Below are positions 47,572 to 58,359 of a stretch of DNA of 64,000 bases, piece after piece; positions within the stretch are counted from its first letter, which is position 1, and the number at the start of each line of letters is the position of its first letter. The notes beneath the pieces are model-generated. The model was not told where the DNA came from. It saw only the letters and a list, made by a program, of their open reading frames with translations, and did not search any database. The stretch covers positions 62,001-126,000 of the forward strand of contig NZ_JAMPJU010000010.1 in assembly GCF_025840185.1 (NCBI RefSeq), written 5' to 3'. Both the position numbers and the translations under genes were made by a program. Source of the stretch: Brenneria izbisi. Lineage in GTDB: Bacteria > Pseudomonadota > Gammaproteobacteria > Enterobacterales > Enterobacteriaceae.

Positions 47572-47599
47572 GGAACGCGGACGTTTTTTCTGACACTTA
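47572..47599 (+). promoter_or_regulatory. hrp box, HrpL-dependent promoter
   Basis: GGAACG, 16 bp, then CACTTA. The hrp-box consensus used by the ECF sigma factor HrpL is GGAACC-N15/16-CCACNNA; the match is GGAAC plus CACNNA with exact spacing, with two mismatches (last C of GGAACC, first C of CCAC). It lies 79 bp before the chaperone gene and 12 bp after the pfkA terminator. Confidence 0.72.
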
Positions 47600-47678
47600 C
47601 CCTATAGGCTTTACTATGGCACGGATGCCGTCACTACTGGTAATTCAGGCGTGCTTGATATCGTTAAGGAGGGAGTGA

Positions 47679-48176
47679 ATGTCTGAGCCGAATTATGCTA
47701 GATCGCTGTTGCTGCGTTGGGTTGAGAAGCAGCCATCCGCAGATGGAACGCCCAACGTTGAGACAGGCATTCCGGTCACGTTTAACGGGCAGGAACTGAT
47801 TATAAGATTGCCTGGATCGCGGGAAACCCTGTTTGTTTTTATGCCGCTTTATTCGCTGGATTTCGAGCGCGATGGTGATCTGCTTGCGTTGGGCCTGATG
47901 CTGAATCTGGAGCCAGGCCTGATGTGTGGAGCGGCGATCGGGCTGGAAGCGCAACAGCGCAGTCTGGTGCTGGCGGCCCATCAGTCCATTACATCGTTTG
48001 ATGAGCGAGCGTTGAATGCGTGGCTGGAAAATGTGGTGAGCCTCGGTCTGCGCATCCGGGAGGATCTGACTTCGGTTGCCGGGGGACGCAAGGTATCGTC
48101 CAATAGTAAAACATCGTCCTTGTCCGGGCTTAGCCGTTATCGGCCTCACCCGTTTCATTCGCCGTTGTCGCGGTGA
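47679..48176 (+). CDS. Type III secretion chaperone, CesT/Tir-chaperone family
   Basis: A 165-residue small protein placed directly before a type III effector gene, the normal position of a class I effector chaperone. Residues 1-135 show the family pattern: an N-terminal helix (YARSLLLRWVEKQP), strands around GIPVTFNGQELIIRLPG and FVFMPLYSLD, then LLALGLMLNLEPGLMCGAAIGLEAQQRSLVL and a last helix with ALNAWLENVVSLGLRIREDL. It would bind and pilot the downstream effector in the cytoplasm. The last 30 residues form an unusual basic, Ser-rich tail. GGAGGG precedes the ATG. Identity by family is by pattern and context. Confidence 0.78.
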   Translation: MSEPNYARSLLLRWVEKQPSADGTPNVETGIPVTFNGQELIIRLPGSRETLFVFMPLYSLDFERDGDLLALGLMLNLEPGLMCGAAIGLEAQQRSLVLAAHQSITSFDERALNAWLENVVSLGLRIREDLTSVAGGRKVSSNSKTSSLSGLSRYRPHPFHSPLSR

Positions 48177-48218
48177 GCCTGTCCTATAGATTTATTTAAA
48201 CATCACGAGATCGTTACT

Positions 48219-49232
48219 ATGCGTATTCATCAGACGACTTTACCTGAGATAACCGCTTCACTATCGCCCGCCAAAAGCAAGGCGCCGCAAACGCCCCATT
48301 TGGGCGTCATGCAGGAGCAGGCGGCATTCACGCCATTGAGCCAGAAGGCGGGACACGCCGATTTTTCGTTGCATGGGTTACTCAATAAGCTGCCCTCCAT
48401 GCCTATTTCTATTTCACTGCCTTCCATGAGCCAGCTTTTTGCCAGTGGGAAGGATGTGGGCATCGATATGTTGGGTAAGAAACCGAAAATGTATGAATCG
48501 AATCTGGAAATATCGTGTAAAGACAATGGAGGGAAAGCCCTCATGATGGAGCAGGATGACTACCTGCAAGCGTTGAAAACGCAACTGTCCAGTAAGAAAA
48601 AAGAGGTACAAGATATAATGGGTGGCGCCTGTTTTGGATTGTCGATGGTTTGGTTGCTGGGACGGCACAGTGGTCTGGATGATAATACGGTGACGAGTAA
48701 TATGCTGGGCTATGATGTGGATGAAGATGAGATCACATCACAAACCAAGGCGAAACACGGCGTCGAGCAAATCCACTTCATCCAGAAAACGGTTCAAAGA
48801 GACATTGGTATGGATGGTCATCTGGATGACAAGCGATTTAGCGGCGTCACGCCAGTCATTCGACATTACGATGTCATGCAGCGTATGGCGAATGCGATAA
48901 AGATGTCCGTCGTTCCGGTGGCTGGCGAAACACCGTTTGTACTGCTTAGTCGCCAGTCGGGGCTTGGTTATGGCCTGGCGCGTGATGCATTGCGAGACGG
49001 GCATGAACAACTTTTTTCGGTGCAGTCTGATAAGCATGCTATGGCGATCTACTCGAATGGTCGCGATCAGTATGCGTTTTACGATCCTAATAACGGCATG
49101 TTCAGTTTTCAGAGTAAAGACAACTTTTCTAATTTTATGAACAAGATAGGGAAAATGCTGGAAGTATCATCCGAAAAGTTGGGCGACGGCGATCCGAGTC
49201 AACTGATGATTATGGAACTGAAAGTACATTAA
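48219..49232 (+). CDS. Type III effector, YopT/AvrPphB-type cysteine protease (peptidase C58)
   Basis: A 337-residue putative secreted protease. The N-terminal 90 residues are Ser/Gln/Pro-rich with no hydrophobic signal, typical of type III secretion signals. The C-terminal half has a papain-like C58 core: Cys138 in MGGACFGLSMVWLLGRH, His273 in SDKHAMAIYS and Asp289 in YAFYDPNNGMF. The Cys/His/Asp order and the 16-residue His-Asp spacing are the same as YopT (C139, H258, D274). Relatives cleave prenylated Rho GTPases (YopT) or the plant kinase PBS1 (AvrPphB). No autoprocessing or lipidation site is evident. It lies 42 bp after the chaperone gene, under the same hrp box. Not known from E. coli; probably acquired. 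Confidence 0.85.
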   Translation: MRIHQTTLPEITASLSPAKSKAPQTPHLGVMQEQAAFTPLSQKAGHADFSLHGLLNKLPSMPISISLPSMSQLFASGKDVGIDMLGKKPKMYESNLEISCKDNGGKALMMEQDDYLQALKTQLSSKKKEVQDIMGGACFGLSMVWLLGRHSGLDDNTVTSNMLGYDVDEDEITSQTKAKHGVEQIHFIQKTVQRDIGMDGHLDDKRFSGVTPVIRHYDVMQRMANAIKMSVVPVAGETPFVLLSRQSGLGYGLARDALRDGHEQLFSVQSDKHAMAIYSNGRDQYAFYDPNNGMFSFQSKDNFSNFMNKIGKMLEVSSEKLGDGDPSQLMIMELKVH

Positions 49233-49535
49233 GTGATGGTGAGGCGGAAATGCCTTTCGCCTCTCATGTTGTTCGCTTATCGCCTGAGATAGCAGGCAAC
49301 CCTGTCGTCCCGCTTTTATGGCGGGATTTCTTATTATTACCCTCAGCCGAATAACTGGCATAATGCGCCTGTCATTGCCGGTGAATACCTGGCTGGGGTA
49401 TTCCTGATCGCGCATGAGATGGCTTGTTGACCTAAACTCGTTATGGTTGCGCCCGTCGCCGTTGGATCGTACATACTGCTGATATCCGCGCTGCGTAAGC
49501 AGGCGGGTATACATAGATATTATTGAGGTTTTCGC
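49233..49535. other. Intergenic region, effector / aguB
   Basis: About 300 bp holding the effector terminator and the aguB promoter region. A perfect 7-bp inverted repeat (GAATACC at 49383-49389, GGTATTC at 49397-49403) could be an operator for the agmatine genes. Confidence 0.45.
49308..49337 (+). terminator. Terminator of the effector cassette
   Basis: TCCCGC / GCGGGA stem with a TTTTATG loop followed by TTTCTTATTATT, about 75 bp after the effector stop. Confidence 0.8.
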
Positions 49536-50420
49536 ATGAAAAAAGTTACCGTTGCCGCAACACAAATGGCGTGCTCCTGGGATCTGCCCAGCAATATTGA
49601 CAACGCTGAAAAACTGGTGCGACAAGCGCATGCAAAAGGCGCGCAGATTATCCTGATCCAGGAACTGTTTGCCGCGCCCTATTTCTGTATCGATCAAAGC
49701 CCGGAACACTACGCATTGGCTGAGGTGCTGGAAACCAGCCCGCTGATTAAACATTTTTCCGCATTGGCGGCGGAACTGGAAGTGGTGCTGCCGCTGAGCT
49801 TTTTTGAGCGCGCCAACAATGCTTACTACAATTCGCTGGTGATGATCGACGCGGATGGTTCCGTACTCGATCTGTACCGCAAAACCCATATTCCGAATGG
49901 TCCGGCATATCAGGAGAAGCAATTCTTTATTCCGGGCGATAGCGGTTTTAAAGTCTGGCAAACCCGCTACGCGAAAATCGGCGTGGGCATCTGTTGGGAT
50001 CAATGGTTCCCGGAAACCGCGCGCAGCCTGGCGTTGCAGGGCGCGGAGTTGATTTTCTACCCGACAGCCATTGGTTCGGAACCGGCTTACCCGGAGATCG
50101 ACAGCCAACCACACTGGACGCGTGTCCAGCAAGGCCACGCAGCGGCGAATCTGGTGCCGGTGATTGCCTCTAACCGTATCGGCACTGAAGCCAGCAAATA
50201 TATTGATGGTCTGGAAATGACCTTCTACGGATCGTCTTTCATTGCCGATCAAACTGGGGCGCTGGTGGCGCAGGCCAATAAAACCGATGAAACCGTATTG
50301 GTTCATGAATTTGATTTAGATGCCATTGCCGCGCAACGCGCATCCTGGGGGCTGTTCCGTGATCGTCGACCAGACATGTATGGCGTGATCGCTAGTTCTG
50401 ACGGCAAGACCCGGAGATAA
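49536..50420 (+). CDS. aguB: N-carbamoylputrescine amidase AguB
   Basis: A 294-residue nitrilase-superfamily enzyme that hydrolyses N-carbamoylputrescine to putrescine, CO2 and ammonia. The catalytic triad is visible: Glu in ILIQELFAAPYF, Lys in LYRKTHIPNG and Cys in GVGICWDQWFPE. It is 3 bp upstream of aguA, the enzyme that makes its substrate. The pair converts agmatine to putrescine and can feed nitrogen supply. It is absent from E. coli K-12 at this locus. Confidence 0.96.
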   Translation: MKKVTVAATQMACSWDLPSNIDNAEKLVRQAHAKGAQIILIQELFAAPYFCIDQSPEHYALAEVLETSPLIKHFSALAAELEVVLPLSFFERANNAYYNSLVMIDADGSVLDLYRKTHIPNGPAYQEKQFFIPGDSGFKVWQTRYAKIGVGICWDQWFPETARSLALQGAELIFYPTAIGSEPAYPEIDSQPHWTRVQQGHAAANLVPVIASNRIGTEASKYIDGLEMTFYGSSFIADQTGALVAQANKTDETVLVHEFDLDAIAAQRASWGLFRDRRPDMYGVIASSDGKTRR

Positions 50421-50423
50421 TTC

Positions 50424-51512
50424 ATGTCACAATTAACCACCCCGCATCAGGATGGCTTTGTTATGCCTGCGGAATGGGCGCCGCAGGACGCGGTATGGAT
50501 GATTTGGCCCTATCGCCGGGATAACTGGCGTGAAGAAGGTGTTCCCGCGCAGCAAACCTTTGCCCAGGTTGCACAAGCCATTACGCAGACCACGCCGGTG
50601 ATCATGGGCGTACCCGCGCACTGTATGGCGGATGCGCAACGTGTGATGCCTGCGAGCGTGACGTTGGTCGACATGGAAAGCGATGATGCCTGGATGCGTG
50701 ACACCGGGCCGACGATGGTCGTGAATAAGAGCGGGGAGCGCCGTGGCATCGACTGGCAGTTTAATGCCTGGGGCGGTGAGAGGGGCGGTCTGTATGAAGA
50801 CTGGCGGCAGGATGAAAAGGTGGCGGCGCAGGTGTTGGCTTATCATCAGAATGCACGCTATGCCGCGCCTCTGATTCTGGAAGGCGGCGCAATTCATACG
50901 GATGGCGAAGGGACTTTGCTGACCACGGCAGAGTGCCTGCTGAATCCAAATCGCAATCCGCATCTGAGCAAAGCGCAGATCGAGCAACTGATGCGCGATT
51001 ATCTGGGCATATCGACGATTATCTGGTTGGAAGAAGGCGTTTATAACGACGAAACCGACGGTCATATCGACAATATGTGCTGCTTTGTTCGTCCCGGCGA
51101 AGTTGCGCTGCACTGGACGGATGACGAAAGTGATCCGCAATATGCACGTTCAATGGCGGCTTATGAGGTGCTTTCCCGCGTCAAGGATGCGCAAGGGCGG
51201 CAGTTGAAAATCTGGAAGTTGCCAGCGCCGGGGCCACTGTATGCCACGGCGGAAGAAGCGCAAGGCGTGGATAGCGGCAATGCGGTTGAGCGTCTGGCGG
51301 GCTCGCGTCTGGCGGGCTCTTACGTTAATTTTCTGATTAGCAATGGGCAGATTATTTTTCCACTGCTGGATGAAAAAACGGACGACATTGCCCGCGACCG
51401 ACTGCAACAAATGTTCCCGGATTATCGGATAAGCGGCGTACCCGCACGCGAAATTCTGCTGGGCGGCGGTAATATCCACTGTATTACGCAGCAAATCCCC
51501 GCGGTGCAGTAA
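50424..51512 (+). CDS. aguA: Agmatine deiminase AguA
   Basis: A 362-residue guanidine-modifying enzyme that converts agmatine to N-carbamoylputrescine and ammonia. Active-site stretches are [53 protein letters not shown] and the catalytic Cys in [14 protein letters not shown]. It is translated with aguB (3-bp gap). No dedicated regulator or agmatine antiporter is in the window. Confidence 0.97.
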   Translation: MSQLTTPHQDGFVMPAEWAPQDAVWMIWPYRRDNWREEGVPAQQTFAQVAQAITQTTPVIMGVPAHCMADAQRVMPASVTLVDMESDDAWMRDTGPTMVVNKSGERRGIDWQFNAWGGERGGLYEDWRQDEKVAAQVLAYHQNARYAAPLILEGGAIHTDGEGTLLTTAECLLNPNRNPHLSKAQIEQLMRDYLGISTIIWLEEGVYNDETDGHIDNMCCFVRPGEVALHWTDDESDPQYARSMAAYEVLSRVKDAQGRQLKIWKLPAPGPLYATAEEAQGVDSGNAVERLAGSRLAGSYVNFLISNGQIIFPLLDEKTDDIARDRLQQMFPDYRISGVPAREILLGGGNIHCITQQIPAVQ

Positions 51513-51623
51513 AAAATCGCCGGGAGCGATTTTTAACGCAGCAACGCGGCGGCCCGAAGGGGAAAGGCAGGGATAGCCTTTTATAAAAAATCGCCGGGAG
51601 CGATTTTTAACGCCGCAACGCGG
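51511..51623. repeat. Duplicated 39-bp hairpin repeat between aguA and tpiA
   Basis: Two 39-bp copies (51511-51549 and 51585-51623) differ at one base. Each contains AAAAATCGC-CGGGA-GCGATTTTT, a perfect 9-bp hairpin with A and T tracts on both sides, and can act as a bidirectional terminator. The first copy abuts the aguA stop; the second lies after tpiA on the other strand. This gives each convergent gene its own terminator. Confidence 0.8.
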
Positions 51624-51685
51624 TACTCAGAACAATTAATATGGCGAACATTGTTGTCCGCCATGATTCTCATGCCGACGCAAAC

Positions 51686-52483
<798 letters not shown>

Positions 52484-52579
52484 TCAATATATAACTGTCT
52501 GTCGACAGCGTAACCTGCCCACAGTATAAAGACGAAATGTGATCGTGACTCTGTTTTTCGTCATTAATTGCCCTGTTGA

Positions 52580-53170
52580 TCACGGTTCAGATAGCGTTAG
52601 CTTAATCGGTTCAACAGCAAACGTTAGCCCTTTTTCGGCGTTATCTGCCACAACGTAACGCATTGCTCCCTCCGTTTGTTGATAAAAGTGCTGGCCTGTG
52701 CCTTTTGTTATCAGTTCGGTGACTTTGGCGATGCTCTGCTCTTCCGTCAATGACGGAGAAAACGCGCGCGACAGCGCCGCCATATAATTGATGGCCAGTG
52801 TACGCGTCGCGTCGTTTTCTTCCTGTTGCGGCAACCAGGTAATTTGCAGCGTTTTGATCTTCCCTGTGCCTTTTTCCAGCGCTGTTGACGCATACAGGTG
52901 ATCGTTGATTTTACTGGCGGCGCGCGTCAGCAGGCTGGCGGCGTTGCCGGTATCGACAACCCGAAATTCCCCAATGGGCAGCGTCGGATTGCTCAGGTTA
53001 TAACGTGTGCGAAATTGGGCGATGGTTTGATCAAATGTAGGGGCGCCTGCCAGCAGATAAGGGGCGGCGGTTGTGGTGTTTGAGGGCAAGCGCGGCTCGG
53101 GCCACGCAACGGACGGGTAGATCATCAGGGCGGAAAACGTAAAAATTACAGCGATATGTTGTCGTGTCAT
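52580..53170 (-). CDS. yiiQ: YiiQ, DUF1454 family periplasmic protein
   Basis: A 196-residue exported protein, matching E. coli YiiQ in family and position next to tpiA. A signal peptide (residues 1-21, MTRQHIAVIFTFSALMIYPS in outline) is followed by AAPYLLAGAPTFDQTIAQFR, LPIGEFRVVDTG and RYVVADNAEKGLTFAVEPI. Function unknown. I used the ATG at 53170; a TTG 18 bp upstream is unlikely. Confidence 0.88.
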   Translation of the reverse strand: MTRQHIAVIFTFSALMIYPSVAWPEPRLPSNTTTAAPYLLAGAPTFDQTIAQFRTRYNLSNPTLPIGEFRVVDTGNAASLLTRAASKINDHLYASTALEKGTGKIKTLQITWLPQQEENDATRTLAINYMAALSRAFSPSLTEEQSIAKVTELITKGTGQHFYQQTEGAMRYVVADNAEKGLTFAVEPIKLTLSEP

Positions 53171-53425
53171 AAGGATTTTATCAGGCAAACCGTGGTAATC
53201 AGTTTAGGCCAAAGGCGGCGATAACGATGCATGTCTGATTAAAGCGGCATTCGTGAGTGATTGTCAAAAGTCGTATCAAGATTACCACCCGGTTAATGTA
53301 AACTCAGCAGGAGAGGCCGGCGGGAAAAACGTCGTTGGCCGCAGCGCTTATCTCGCTGTTTAATGAAACAATATTTTCCCATTTCGCTTGATGGGGTTGG
53401 CTCTGTAATCAGGATTCTGTATTTG

Positions 53426-53848
53426 ATGATGCTACAGCAATGGTGTTTCTCGTTTAAAGGCCGTGTTGGTCGCCGTGATTTTTGGGTTTGGATGGCCGTC
53501 TGGCTGGTGCTGATGGCGGTGCTGTTTACCTTATCCGGTCAGAACTGGCTGGATATTCAATTTACGGCGTTCATTATTGTCGCGTTACTGTGGCCTACCG
53601 CGGCCATCGTGGTAAAACGCCTGCATGATCGCAACAAAAGCGGCTGGTGGGCGTTATTGATTATCGTCGCCTGGATCATGGCCGCCGGTAATTGGTCTAT
53701 GTTGCCCGCCATCTGGCAATGGGGGATCGGACGGTTTATTCCGACGCTGATTGTCGTTATGGTCGTGCTGGACTGCGGCTTTTTTTTGGGTACGAAAGGT
53801 GAAAACCGATTTGGGCCTGAAGCGGAACCGTTAAAATTCCGCTTCTGA
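53426..53848 (+). CDS. yiiR: YiiR, DUF805 family membrane protein
   Basis: A 140-residue inner-membrane protein with about four membrane segments. The family core is WCFSFKGRVGRRDFWVWM, VVKRLHDRNKSGWWALLI and the C-terminal NRFGPEA. Function unknown. I chose the first of two adjacent ATGs (53426), which aligns with E. coli YiiR; an upstream in-frame ATG at 53363 would add 21 residues without similarity. It is convergent with fpr. Confidence 0.88.
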   Translation: MMLQQWCFSFKGRVGRRDFWVWMAVWLVLMAVLFTLSGQNWLDIQFTAFIIVALLWPTAAIVVKRLHDRNKSGWWALLIIVAWIMAAGNWSMLPAIWQWGIGRFIPTLIVVMVVLDCGFFLGTKGENRFGPEAEPLKFRF

Positions 53849-53885
53849 GCAGGCGTCTGGTTGTTCAGATGAGCCTGCGCGCCGA

Positions 53886-54632
53886 TCACCAGTAATGTTC
53901 ACTGGTGATATGACCGGGTTTGCGACGCAGATGTTTGGTCATTTGTCGTTCGTCCTTCAGGACTTGTTGGGTATCGCGCACCATCTGGGGATTGCCGCAC
54001 AGCATAACATGGCAGGTTGTCGCATCGATCGGCAGGCCTGCCGCTGTTTCCAGCGCTCCGCTGCTGATGAGCGCCGGAATACGGCCTGTCAATGATCCCA
54101 CTTCTTCTTCACGACTGACCACGGTCTGAATACGCAACTTACCGTTATAGCGTTGCTGTAACTGCTGCATCAGTGGCAGATAGCTTAAATCGCGGGCGAA
54201 ACGCGCGGCGTGAACCAGTACGATGTCTTTAAAGCGTTCCAGATCTTTGCCTTCCTGGAGAATGGACAGATAAGGTCCGATCGCGGTGCCGGTCGCCAGC
54301 ATCCATAGCGTTTCGCAAGGCGGAATTTCTTCCAGTACGAAAAAGCCGGCGGCGTCCCTGGTGATCATCAGTTCCGCACCCGGTTGCATTGCATGTAAAT
54401 GCGGGCTGAGTTTTCCTTCCGGCACGTTAACCAGATAAAACTCAAGATTGTGGTCGCTGGGAGCGTTGACATAGGAATAGGCGCGTTGGACTTTTTCACC
54501 ATTAAATTCCAGTGCAAGTTTGGCATATTGTCCGGCCGTAAACGGATCGGTGGGGGCATGAACCCGGATGCTGAACAGACTTTCTGTCCAGTGTTCTACC
54601 TGAATCACTCTGCCTGTCACCCATTCAGCCAT
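53886..54632 (-). CDS. fpr: Ferredoxin/flavodoxin-NADP+ reductase Fpr
   Basis: A 248-residue FAD enzyme that reduces flavodoxin or ferredoxin with NADPH. FAD contacts are in QRAYSYVNAPSD and the GELSPHLHAMQPGAEL-like PEGKLSPHLHAMQ segment; the NADP site is LATGTAIGPYLSIL and LCGNPQMV. It ends with the aromatic HYW, typical of Fpr. The ATG at 54632 has AGGAG upstream; the longer ORF is spurious. E. coli fpr is controlled by SoxS; I did not find a clear soxbox. Confidence 0.96.
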   Translation of the reverse strand: MAEWVTGRVIQVEHWTESLFSIRVHAPTDPFTAGQYAKLALEFNGEKVQRAYSYVNAPSDHNLEFYLVNVPEGKLSPHLHAMQPGAELMITRDAAGFFVLEEIPPCETLWMLATGTAIGPYLSILQEGKDLERFKDIVLVHAARFARDLSYLPLMQQLQQRYNGKLRIQTVVSREEEVGSLTGRIPALISSGALETAAGLPIDATTCHVMLCGNPQMVRDTQQVLKDERQMTKHLRRKPGHITSEHYW

Positions 54633-54829
54633 TGTGCTGTACTCCTGTTTCTGTCTCTTGCCCTTGCGCTGGCGGTGCAATGGCAGGTGGTATGCGCATA
54701 TCTTATTGCGCATTGTCTATACTGGTCACTTGTCTTATGCCGGTCAGCAAGTGGCCGCTTTTAAGATACGCTATTTATTAACAACTGTGAAACAATCAGT
54801 TAGTCAATAGCGGGCGTCAGGTGGCCGGA

Positions 54830-55840
54830 TTACAGCAGGAAATCATGCAGCGTCCGATCTTTGCGATCGAGATAATGCGTGGACTTGATCCGGCGGATCG
54901 TCCGCGATTTACCGCGGATCAGCAATGTTTCTGTTGTGGCGATGTTTCCCTTGCGAGATATGCCTTCCAGCAAGTCGCCTTTGGTAATGCCCGTCGCTGA
55001 AAAAATCACGTTATCATTGCGCGCCATGTCGCCAAGTTGCAGCACTTTACCGGCTTCAATTCCCATTTGTCGACAGCGCGCCAGTTCATCTTCACCGATC
55101 CGGCGGTTTTCCGCGTTATCGCCTTTCACCTGATGACGCGCCAGCAGGCGACCTTGCATATCCCCGTCGAGCGCCCGGATGACGGCGGCGGAAATCACCC
55201 CTTCCGGCGCGCCGCCAATACCGTATAACACATCAACTTCGCTGTCTGGCATACAGGTAAGAATGGACGCGGCAACATCGCCGTCAGGTATGGCGAACAC
55301 CTTCACCCCCAACTGCTGCATTTGTGCAATGCAGGCATCGTGGCGCGGTTTAGCCAGCGTGATCACGGTTAACTGGTCGAGCGGTTTATTCAGCTTTTGG
55401 GCAATGTTGCGCAGATTGTCCGCCAGCGGCAGCGTCAAATCAATCGCGCCTTTTGCGTCAGGCCCGACGATCAGTTTTTCCATATACATATCCGGCGCGT
55501 GCAGAAACGTCCCTTTTTCACCGACGGCCAGTACCGCCAGGGCATTGGCCTGCCCCATGGCGGTCATTCGCGTGCCTTCTATGGGATCGACGGCAATATC
55601 CACGGCGTCGCCCTGACCGGTGCCGACTTGCTCACCGATGAAAAGCATCGGCGCTTCGTCGATTTCTCCTTCGCCAATCACAATCTGACCATTGATATTG
55701 ACTTGATTGAGCATAATGCGCATGGACTGCACGGCTGCGTTGTCGGCTGCATTTTTGTCGCCACGGCCTAACCATTTATAGCCCGCCAGTGCCGCTGCTT
55801 CAGTGACGCGTGAGAATTCGATGGCTAATTCACGTTTCAT
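54830..55840 (-). CDS. glpX: Fructose-1,6-bisphosphatase class II GlpX
   Basis: A 336-residue class II FBPase, the E. coli length, for gluconeogenesis from glycerol. Metal and substrate motifs are present: GEGEIDEAPMLFIGE, AVDPIEGTRMTAMG, YGIGGAPEGVISAAVIRALDG and FSATGITKGDLLEGI. It lies downstream of glpK but is separated by a terminator-like hairpin, so it may be only partly cotranscribed. Confidence 0.97.
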   Translation of the reverse strand: MKRELAIEFSRVTEAAALAGYKWLGRGDKNAADNAAVQSMRIMLNQVNINGQIVIGEGEIDEAPMLFIGEQVGTGQGDAVDIAVDPIEGTRMTAMGQANALAVLAVGEKGTFLHAPDMYMEKLIVGPDAKGAIDLTLPLADNLRNIAQKLNKPLDQLTVITLAKPRHDACIAQMQQLGVKVFAIPDGDVAASILTCMPDSEVDVLYGIGGAPEGVISAAVIRALDGDMQGRLLARHQVKGDNAENRRIGEDELARCRQMGIEAGKVLQLGDMARNDNVIFSATGITKGDLLEGISRKGNIATTETLLIRGKSRTIRRIKSTHYLDRKDRTLHDFLL

Positions 55841-55921
55841 GGATACCTGTCTGTTGTCGATCGAGCAAGGGGAGAGTAAACGGGCAGGATTTTATCACAA
55901 CGGATGGTCGCGGGAATAAAT

Positions 55922-55950
55922 GAAAAACGGGCGCGGCAGGCGCGCCCGCA
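55922..55950 (-). terminator. Terminator between glpK and glpX
   Basis: Read on the minus strand, GGGCGCG-CCTGC-CGCGCCC is followed by GTTTTTCATTTATT. A classical GC-rich hairpin plus T tract after glpK. Confidence 0.8.
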
Positions 55951-55956
55951 ACGGCA

Positions 55957-57519
<1,563 letters not shown>

Positions 57520-58359
57520 TTAGCGGATTTCGGTCGGTGTCGTCGTTTCGTTGCCTGTTTCACATACATCGCATGGAAGGTGGCGGCCAATGAGTGCACG
57601 ATAGCCGAATGCGCCCAGACAAGCCCCGACGAGTGGGCCGAAAATCGGCACCAGGAAGTAGGGAATGTCACGTCCGCCGGTAAAAGCGATCTCTCCCCAG
57701 CCAGCCAGAAACGCAAACAGTTTCGGACCAAAATCACGCGCCGGGTTCAACGCAAAACCAGTGAGCGGCCCCATTGAAGCACCGATGACGGCGATTAATA
57801 TCCCGATCAGCAGCGGCGCCAGCGGCCCGCGTGGAATACCGTTGCCATCGTCGGTCAGCGCCAGGATCAGACACAACAGGATTGCGGTAATCACCATTTC
57901 AACCAGAAACGCCTGCATGACTGAAATATGTGGGTTGGGGTAAGTCGAGAAAATACCGGCGAGCTCCAGACTTTCCGCGCTGCCGCGCACCATATTGTGT
58001 GTCTGTTCAAAATCCACGAACAAACTGTAGTACAGGCCATAGACGAGCGCCGCGGCACAGAAGGCTCCAGCTACTTGCGACAAAATATAGGGGATGACTT
58101 TTTTGCCGTCGAAACAGGCAAATAACCATAGGGCTACGGTAACGGCGGGGCTCAGGTGCGCGCCGGAGATAGCTGCCGTCAGGTAGATGGCCATCGCCAC
58201 CCCCAGGCCCCAGATGACACTGATTTCCCATTGGCCAAAGCTGGCGCCGGTCAGTTTCAGGGCGGCAACACAGCCCACACCGAAGAAAATCAACAGACCG
58301 GTGCCAAGAAACTCGGCAATACACTGACCTTTTAAGGTTGAACGTTCTGCTTGACTCAT
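57520..58359 (-). CDS. glpF: Glycerol facilitator GlpF with an altered first NPA motif
   Basis: A 279-residue aquaglyceroporin (E. coli 281) with six membrane segments and two half-helices, letting glycerol diffuse across the inner membrane. The second NPA motif (ALNPARDFGPK, Asn205) is intact with the selectivity Arg208. The first reads SGAHLSPAVT: Ser70 replaces the otherwise near-invariant Asn (codon AGC in place of AAC). The rest is very close to E. coli GlpF, for example GASMGPLTGF. A GlpR-type operator lies about 100 bp upstream. Either the channel is altered or the base is wrong. Confidence 0.96.
   Translation of the reverse strand: MSQAERSTLKGQCIAEFLGTGLLIFFGVGCVAALKLTGASFGQWEISVIWGLGVAMAIYLTAAISGAHLSPAVTVALWLFACFDGKKVIPYILSQVAGAFCAAALVYGLYYSLFVDFEQTHNMVRGSAESLELAGIFSTYPNPHISVMQAFLVEMVITAILLCLILALTDDGNGIPRGPLAPLLIGILIAVIGASMGPLTGFALNPARDFGPKLFAFLAGWGEIAFTGGRDIPYFLVPIFGPLVGACLGAFGYRALIGRHLPCDVCETGNETTTPTEIR

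Noticed and set aside
49167-50306. Long minus-strand ORF (379 codons) opposite aguB
   Set aside because: It lies antisense to aguB, which has clear catalytic motifs and codon usage; the antisense product is Arg/His-rich without family features.
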